Below are positions 57,397-64,000 of a stretch of DNA of 64,000 nt, piece by piece. The notes under the pieces were generated by a model. That model was not told the origin of the DNA. It saw only the letters and a program-made list of their open reading frames with translations, and did no database searches. The position numbers and the translations under genes are program-made. Positions within the stretch are counted from its first letter, which is position 1, and each line of letters opens with the position of its first letter. Source of the stretch: Scleromitrula shiraiana (Eukaryota; Ascomycota; Leotiomycetes; Helotiales; Sclerotiniaceae); contig JABELC010000017.1 in the NCBI GenBank assembly GCA_028455995.1, positions 184,828-248,827 on the forward strand, read 5' to 3'.

Positions 57397-59079
57397 ATGG
57401 ATATTTCCCACACCCCTTTAGATTATTCCAATCTACAAGAATATACGTCCCCAATGTTTAAGGTCTCAGAAACCCCCGGAACATTAAAGCGCAAAAGGGC
57501 AAAGATTGCTTGCGTCCCATGTAGAGACAGGAAAAGAAAATGCGACGGTGGTGAACCATGTGATTCATGCACCCGATTCGAATATGATTGCCAATACACA
57601 TCACATCCACGAACTTTGAAGGTTGCTAAGATTGACAATCAATTAGCCCCTCCAGCCGAACCAGTTCCCCGCCCTTCATTAGAAATCAATTCTAATGCCC
57701 CATTCGCAAGACAATTGGCGCTTAAAATTGATCCTCAAAATGCCCCTCGATTACATCTTTTTGCTTGGAATATTGGGGAAAGATATGTGGATTTAGATCG
57801 GCTTACCACCATTTCAATTGATAGATTGGATAAAGCAACCATATCTCAACTTGCGTTGTTCTATTTTGATAAGGTTGATATATGTTATGGATTTATTGAT
57901 CGCGCAAGCTTTTTCCAACGATTTTGGGAACATCCATCCCATTCGCCTGGGAGAGAACCATTTGATTCCATTATATATGGAATCGCAGCCCTTGGATGCC
58001 TCTTTTCCGAAAGAAGTTCCTCATTACAAGAAACTCAATTTGTTAAATCTGCACGATCAATTCTAGAAGAACATTCTGACGAGGTACCATCCATGGATAT
58101 CTTGACTGGACAACTTCTAAGAGTTATTTATTTACGAATGACAGGATCCCCACATGCTGCATGGATGGCTAGCTGTATATCAATGCATATGATTGAAGCT
58201 GTAGGTCTTCACTTTGATCAAACTATGGAATCCTCGCCCACCCAGCCAGATTCTAACCCGGAATTAAGATGGAGATTATTTGGGATATCACAACACCTCA
58301 ATACGTGGATATCATTTGATATTGGTCGCTCCAGGGTTGTCCTAAAGGGTGGAGTCTCCTCAATTTTACCATACCTGAAGCAGGAAGGTTCCGCAAAAGA
58401 ATTGCTTGGTTTATTACCAATATCCGAAGCATTAGATCCTAGCAATCAACAAAATGCTTCAAACTTGGAATTTGCATTCTTACAGGTTCTTGAGAGCGTC
58501 CATGTTCTACCACCTTCAGTATTAGGTCAATGCAATCTAATGCTTTGTATATACCGTCGACTTCGTGCTGTCAATTGGACAATCCCATCTGATGTTTTGG
58601 ATAAAGCTATGGCTTTAATGTCTAAAAGTTTACGATGTGCCCGAGATATGGTATCGACGACTTGTCCATGGCAACATGTCGCAAATGTCCCCTTTCAAAT
58701 CATCTGTACACTACTTTCGATAGACAATCGAGTTTCATTGTCAAAATTAGCAGATGCTATTAAGACTTTGAACGAAGTTGCAAGAATTTACGATACTCAA
58801 GTCATGAGAGAAGCATGTAAAACAGCTCGGTTACTTGTCCTACTTTATCAAAAACGTAAAGAAGAAGATGCGAAAGCTCTCCAGGAGGTTATTCAAGCTG
58901 ATCCTTTACTTTCAGTCAATTCTACCATGGATAAAACACAGAATCAAGCTTTACAAGACATAAGTTACGGTGATCCATGGCTTGGGTCTTTGATTGCAGA
59001 TATTCCTGGTCTGGAAGATTTTGAGGAACAGTTCTCTGTACCAAATATGCCATGGGTATTTCAAGGTTCACATATTTGA
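57397..59079 (+). CDS. Zn2Cys6 (GAL4-type) fungal transcription factor
   Basis: 560 aa from ATG 57397 (the frame is open upstream but without ATG). The binuclear zinc cluster is at residues 39-65: CVPCRDRKRKCDGGEPC then DSC and FEYDC, with C-x2-C-x6-C-x5-C-x2-C-x7-C spacing, preceded by basic LKRKRAK. A fungal-specific transcription factor domain follows (FDKVDICYGFIDRASFFQRF, FDSIIYGIAALGCLFSERSS, RLFGISQHLNTWISFDIGRS). The gene follows the MFS transporter in the same direction with 220 bp between, and is a natural candidate pathway regulator for its neighbours. Intronless, which is less usual for this class. Confidence 0.9.
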   Translation: MDISHTPLDYSNLQEYTSPMFKVSETPGTLKRKRAKIACVPCRDRKRKCDGGEPCDSCTRFEYDCQYTSHPRTLKVAKIDNQLAPPAEPVPRPSLEINSNAPFARQLALKIDPQNAPRLHLFAWNIGERYVDLDRLTTISIDRLDKATISQLALFYFDKVDICYGFIDRASFFQRFWEHPSHSPGREPFDSIIYGIAALGCLFSERSSSLQETQFVKSARSILEEHSDEVPSMDILTGQLLRVIYLRMTGSPHAAWMASCISMHMIEAVGLHFDQTMESSPTQPDSNPELRWRLFGISQHLNTWISFDIGRSRVVLKGGVSSILPYLKQEGSAKELLGLLPISEALDPSNQQNASNLEFAFLQVLESVHVLPPSVLGQCNLMLCIYRRLRAVNWTIPSDVLDKAMALMSKSLRCARDMVSTTCPWQHVANVPFQIICTLLSIDNRVSLSKLADAIKTLNEVARIYDTQVMREACKTARLLVLLYQKRKEEDAKALQEVIQADPLLSVNSTMDKTQNQALQDISYGDPWLGSLIADIPGLEDFEEQFSVPNMPWVFQGSHI

Positions 59080-59346
59080 GATATTATAATGCCGGGTCAT
59101 CTGTGGACTGGTTGATGGAATAATTACATTCTGCCCTGTTGGACTTTATACACCAATTGTTAAGATAATTTATTAATATGTTTATAACTAGATCTTCATA
59201 TTTGTGTACACAATTCCCTACCATCCTTGCGCCTTTTCTGGGGATGGCCAAAACACCTGAATAACACCAGCTATCGACCTCGATGCTACGAAGATCAGAA
59301 TAACGCAAAATAATTTGCGAGTTGAATTCAAAATAGATTCATGGTC

Positions 59347-61378
59347 TTAATCCGACTTCTCGCTTCTCTTTACGTCATCAATGGCTTGTGTTACGGGTTC
59401 TGGACCAACATGAGATTTATGGATACCATCTGGAGTTGAGATAGAGTTTGTGGATGAAGTGTTAATTGGTGGCTCATCGCGCCAGAAGTCTTTCTTTCTA
59501 TTGTGTATTGTCAGTATATATTCTCATGATGAATACGATGTATGAAACTCACCCCTTCGAAGCTCTTACAACCCAAGCCGGTAGAATCCCTCCCTTGATT
59601 TTATAGGTCCATGGTTCCTTAAATTCTTTGTCAAATGGTACGATTCGACCTCCGGAGATTTTTTCCAATGCCCAAGTTATGGTATTGATAACCATGTAAG
59701 AAATGATACCGGCGATCAATCCATATGCAATTGAATATGTAAATGGCATGACAGCTAAAGTTATGAAAGCTGGTAATGCATCACCCCAATACTTCCAGTT
59801 AATATCTTTAGCTGCCTTACACATCATTGCGCCAACGATTATGAGTGTAGAACCTGTTGCCCATGGTGGGATAGATGCGAAGATAGGTGCGAAAAATATG
59901 GAGATAAAAAAGCAAAATCCAGTTACCATCGCGGTTATTCCTGTTTTACCTCCCTCGGAAATTCCAGCACCGGATTCGATGAATGCTGTTACTGGAGATA
60001 AGCCAAACAAGGAACCAATGGAAATACCGAAAGCTATATCAAAAGTATCAGTACCTTAGCCGGAAACAGATATCATAATTCTTACCATCTACAAGATAGG
60101 CCACCGCTGAACCCTCAAAATCTTGAGTTTCTTCATCAATTGCACCGGAAAAGCGTGCCATGGAGTATAAAGTTCCAGTACAATCCAAGATGTCGACATA
60201 TAAGAAAGTTATAAATGCCAGTCCGAATTGTCCCGTAACACCAGCGATATCCCAGTCTTGTGCCACAAGTGTTTTTTCAATCCCGTGGAACGTAACGACC
60301 TTCTTGAAAAAATCGAAATTTGCATCTCCTGTAACGTCATGAGGAAAGTAGGTGACTGAAGTTGATCTTGGCCAGGAAATGATGGCGACCAGTAAGATAC
60401 CAGCAATTATTGCACCCTTGACTCGATATGCCATTAAAATCGCTGTCAAGAAACCACCACAAAAGATTCCGATCCACATAGTTGGTGAACGCATTCTGGT
60501 TGATCCTGGACATACACCATCAACGAATTCAGAACTCACACAACCTGCAAGCTCAAGTGGTGTTGAAGTGGCTCCAGTAATAACACCAAGACCTGCACTG
60601 TATCCGAGACCAATGATTGCTGTTGATGAATTAGTATCGGTGTTATAACAGACCCAACATGTACTTACTCAAATACAAACCAATTCCAACACCAGAAGCA
60701 AGTTTGATAGAAGCTGGAATGATTCTTGCCAACCATTGTCTCAACCCAAGCAACGATAAACCTACAAAAACAAAACCTTCAACAAAAACTGCAGTAAGTG
60801 CAAGTCTATATGTCACAGGTCCTAATCCATGAAATCCAACGACGGTATAAGTGAAGTAAGCATTCAATCCCATGCCAGGAGCTAATGCAATTGGCATGTT
60901 TGCAAATAATCCCATACAAAATGAAGATAAAGCAGATATGGCGGCAGTTCCAGTGATGAAATCTCGACGAATAACTCCAAGACATAGATTATAATCAACG
61001 TCTGTAGCACAAGTGGGATCAGTTGTATCAGTACAGACACAAGTTCCTCCACTATCCGAAAGAATTGTTGCATTTACCTGTATATTTCATGTCAGTTAGG
61101 AATATTGACGAGTCGGATGTTGCTGGCCCAGGATAGGAAGAGACACCAGAACCAAATATTTTGGACTCATCTCAAGCAATAGGATCAAATGAAGAGGCGG
61201 CGAAACATACGGAGATGATATATGCCATCGCAAAAAATGTTGCAAGTCCTGCACGAATCTCGGTAAGAAATCGAGACCCTTCTCGAGATTTTACATGACC
61301 AGAACCCGCAAGACGAAATCTTCTACCAACAATGCTGCCTGCCACCGCATCATTGATTTTGTTAGTCCATCCCGCCAT
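59347..61378 (-). CDS. AzgA-type purine (hypoxanthine/adenine/guanine) permease
   Basis: AzgA carriers import purine bases with protons across the plasma membrane. Exons (-) 61378-61211, 61077-60669, 60619-60086, 60033-59553 and 59497-59347 keep frame, giving 580 aa. Landmarks: GRRFRLAGSG and EIRAGLATFFAMAYIIS, VNATILSDSGGTCVC, DYNLCLGVIRRDFITGTAAI, FANMPIALAPGMGLNAYFTY, AFITFLYVDILDCTGTLYSM, GLSPVTAFIESGAGISEGGK and the cytosolic tail KKDFWRDEPP. These are the usual AzgA/NAT-fold substrate-site signatures. It is convergent with the Zn2Cys6 gene. Purine import could supply nitrogen, loosely in line with the nitrogen-oxide theme next door. Confidence 0.92.
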
Positions 61379-62799
61379 GACTTTTGAATACGGGAGTGTT
61401 TGATGGATAGAAGGTAAAAAGTCCTGGTTCAGTCACAACCAAACACCAGAAAACAGGATTCGAGTTATTTTATATCAATATCATACCTCGTTATGATATT
61501 CTTATCTTTACAATAATAAGTAACAAAAATTACAATCCACTCTTGCTTATCTTGAAGAATTAAATCCTGATTGTTGGACTTCTGCCAAGCAACCAACTAA
61601 AAATTGAGCTTATAAGTTCGTTACTTGGCCCCTTGGCAGCTCCATCTTTCAATTTTCTTTACCACTCACACCGTTAAAAATATAGTTATCGTCCGAGCCT
61701 GCCCCTAAGATAGTTTTAGTATAATATTAATATGATATGTCGCACGAATGAGATTCGCCTGGACTGGTATTATGCTTTTCTCGTTATCGCTTTAGAAGAT
61801 ATATGAGTAATTGATTGAATTTTAGTACCTTGTCTAGTATCTTGGAAAGATGAAAAGTAGTGTTTGTAAAGTTGTCATTTTTTTCGCCTCAATACCCATG
61901 TTGGAGATATTACATTACAATACCCCTCAATGGCTGGATGGTATGTACCTGCATCAAACATCAAACATTGAAACTGAATAATAATTATGAAACTAACAGT
62001 ACGATTCCTGGACACACTTGCAAAATGTATTCGATACTGGATGATCCAATCTCGATATTCTCAAGACGGTTGTGATGATTCTGATGTTGATACATTGTTG
62101 AATACGAAATCATTCTCTCGAATCAGATACGAAGAGTATAATTCTTATTTGAATACATAATGGGTAGCGAGGTAATTCTCGACTGTTTTCGAGCAAATTG
62201 TAGGTTTACTTACATAACCGGATGTACAGTATAAGAAATGTATTATCCTTGATCTAGAGGTGGAAACAACCGAACATAATATAGGAGGTTACTAAAAAAT
62301 GAGTTGCCATTACTGGTACACGTTCGATATCTCACTTAATAGATTAGCACAGGAAACTTAACTTGGGAATTACAGTCAAATCAATTCTGATAGGAAGTTC
62401 AAAAACAATGAATACAAAAGTCTATCTCCAGGACAGAAGAGGTCGAGAAGCAGCCAAAAACTGGATTGAAATGGTTCAGTGATTATGAAAGTATCCCGCT
62501 GGGTTGATTGCCTTGGTAAGTTTGCATGGATTCTTGATCAAATAACCATGTTATTCATGCCTGCATCCATCATCATTATCACCATCAAAGTCCTACTCAA
62601 CCTAGCCCACCGAAAAACGTATTGCATACCATCTTCATCACGTACCTCAAGTAGTCTAATATGCCTCTTTATACGAAGCTATCAAAAAGGTCTATTCGGT
62701 GTTATATTCTGTTAAGGTCTTAGAGCCAATAAGTATCACTTGTCAGAAAGCATTCCATACCTTCATGAAATTGCTCTACACCCTCGATTCTGGAGACCA
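61379..62799. other. subtelomeric intergenic DNA
   Basis: Promoter of the AzgA gene near 61379, then AT-rich sequence without a supported gene. The plus-strand frames at 62479-62923 overlap the antisense of the terminal gene or look like chance. Confidence 0.4.
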
Positions 62800-63863
62800 C
62801 TACCGTCTTTGCGTTGCTCCTCGGATGGATAGTGGTGTATCATTGACAGTTTTGACTGGTGGGGGTTTAATCACATTTATAAAAGGATTGTTGTTTTTAT
62901 TCAATGGTTCAGGTGATTGTTGACGTCGCTTAGTGGGCCCTCTCAATAAGAGTCTCTCCTCCTCCGCCTCTTTGGTTCCACTTGATGGCTTCACATCTTG
63001 CTTGTTACGATCAACCTGAACTTTTACCTTATCAAATATATTCCAATCATCAATATTAAACCAGACACGCCATCCCCAGTTTTCCGACATCTGTCGGATC
63101 ATCACATCTTGAGAATAATTCTTACAGGAATTATGAAGAGCAGCCATGGCTTCATTATGATCGTATTCATCCGGAATATCATACTCATCGCCGAATCTAC
63201 GAGGTTTCTTTTGCCTAGACCCATCTACCTTTGTGGTAATATATTTAAGCCAGTAGTCCTTGGGGTTCATGGCTACGCCATGCACGCGAGGTAAAATCGT
63301 TGGTGTGGCATATGTTTTGCTATACGTGGTAAAAGATTGTGAGCATGGGGGCATTATGTATGGAAGATTATGAGACATACTTATAATTACCAGCTCAGAT
63401 ATAAAAGAATGACTCGGCGCATCTGCCGTATACAATTTCACCGTCTGCTCCTTGTGAAGCGGCAACTAGCTTTTCCTCATAGTTCACTATGTGTTGAAAT
63501 GCCAGGTTCTGTTGTGGTGCTCCTTTTGTTATAACACGAGGTTGTTGATGCTTTTCAGTGGAATTGATTGAAGTGTGCACAACAGTTGCAACCGGTGCAA
63601 TCGATGGTCGAACGATTCCTATTGGTTCGAATCCCAAGTTTTCGAGTAGGTCTTGCCTTTCCTTAATCACTACTAGTACGTGGCTTCGGAAACTTTTGTT
63701 TGCTTTCAATTGAGCTTGGCCTTGATTTTGAGTAGCCACTCCACGTGTAAGACCTGGTAGAGTGACTTTTTCTTTCAGTTTCTCTTACCCTGGGTTCGGG
63801 ATAGCAGGCCCAGGTGGAGAATCTAGCAAAGTGATCAGTGTTCCAGTCTCCAAACCATTCCAA
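62800..63863 (-). CDS. 5'-truncated subtelomeric gene cut by the telomere, unknown function
   Basis: Coding-like frames run from the telomere to a stop at 62800. The first reads LEWFGDWNTDHFARFSTWAC to YPEPR and then GTAAGA, a likely donor. A second contains ERQDLLENLGFEPIGIVRPS and QNLAFQHIVNYEEKLVAASQ. A third contains MNPKDYWLKYITTKVDGSRQ, EYDIPDEYDHNEAMAALHNS and NWGWRVWFNIDDWNIFDKVK, ending in a basic, proline-rich tail. Introns would join them (acceptor candidates near 63666 and 63272), but I could not fix the edges. There is no ATG at the upstream end; the frame stays open into the telomere repeat (Leu-Thr repeats). I do not recognise the protein family, and it shows no helicase motifs of the usual subtelomeric kind. 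Confidence 0.5.
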
Positions 63864-64000
63864 TAGGGTTAGGGTTAGGGTTAGGGTTAGGGTTAGGGTT
63901 AGGGTTAGGGTTAGGGTTAGGGTTAGGGTTAGGGTTAGGGTTAGGGTTAGGGTTAGGGTTAGGGTTAGGGTTAGGGTTAGGGTTAGGGTTAGGGTTAGGG
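63864..64000 (+). repeat. telomere, (TTAGGG)22
   Basis: A partial unit TAGGG (63864-63868) is followed by 22 perfect TTAGGG units to the last base. The G-rich strand runs 5' to 3' towards the window end, the right orientation for a right-arm chromosome end. Confidence 0.98.

Noticed and set aside
63595..63625. GGTTCGAATCC, resembling a tRNA B box
   Set aside because: No matching A box, acceptor stem or cloverleaf around it; it lies in the coding-like part of the terminal gene.
1..64000. CRISPR arrays, rRNA genes, intact transposons
   Set aside because: None seen; the regular repeats present are simple-sequence arrays or telomere, and no transposase or reverse transcriptase motifs were found.

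Overview
The right end of the window is (TTAGGG)n, running from about 63864 to the last base, so this is a chromosome end from a filamentous ascomycete. Short GT-AG introns (mostly 45-75 nt), AT-rich intergenic DNA and the gene set (CYS3-type bZIP, CHL4/CENP-N, OSCA/CSC1 channel, AzgA permease, flavohemoglobin) fit Leotiomycetes. A Botrytis/Sclerotinia-like Sclerotiniaceae genome is my best guess, from overall resemblance only.

Layout, left to right. 1-137 is the tail of a probable ALG11-type mannosyltransferase. 540-2782 (-) is a nine-exon gamma-glutamyltransferase. 2.8-7.6 kb is gene-poor and holds an F-box-like relic and a TATA/intron-like unit. 7593-10416 (+) is a 910-aa disordered RGG protein, followed by a gene fragment and a pyrimidine-rich stretch. 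15564-17501 (-) is a CYS3/MetR-type bZIP split by a 1.1-kb intron. After a microsatellite-rich upstream region comes a SLIP-GC-like large GTPase with two frame breaks (20045-23333, -), then CHL4/CENP-N (+), TatD nuclease (-) and a methyltransferase-like gene with a possible frame break (-). 29-31.6 kb holds two decayed-looking fragments. 32675-36310 (-) is a 1211-aa coiled-coil protein.

From 39 kb the genes look intact: nitrilase (+), OSCA/CSC1-like channel (+), beta-carbonic anhydrase (-), SDR (-), secreted FAD-linked oxidase (+), a four-helix membrane protein (-), nitronate monooxygenase (-), flavohemoglobin (+), MCT-type MFS transporter (+), Zn2Cys6 regulator (+) and AzgA-type purine permease (-). 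The last gene (62800-63863, -) runs without a start codon into the telomere, so it appears cut by the chromosome end.

Working together: the strongest functional grouping is 52.3-59.1 kb. Nitronate monooxygenase and flavohemoglobin are divergently transcribed from 641 bp, next to a transporter and a Zn2Cys6 regulator, which suggests handling of nitro compounds and nitric oxide. The CYS3-like gene carries a CACGTG box and a near-consensus CYS3 site inside its own intron, suggesting autoregulation or an internal promoter. Several genes between 4 and 30 kb carry single-base frame breaks, either real decay or unpolished assembly. Exon coordinates come from reading splice sites by eye and checking frame continuity; no search was run.
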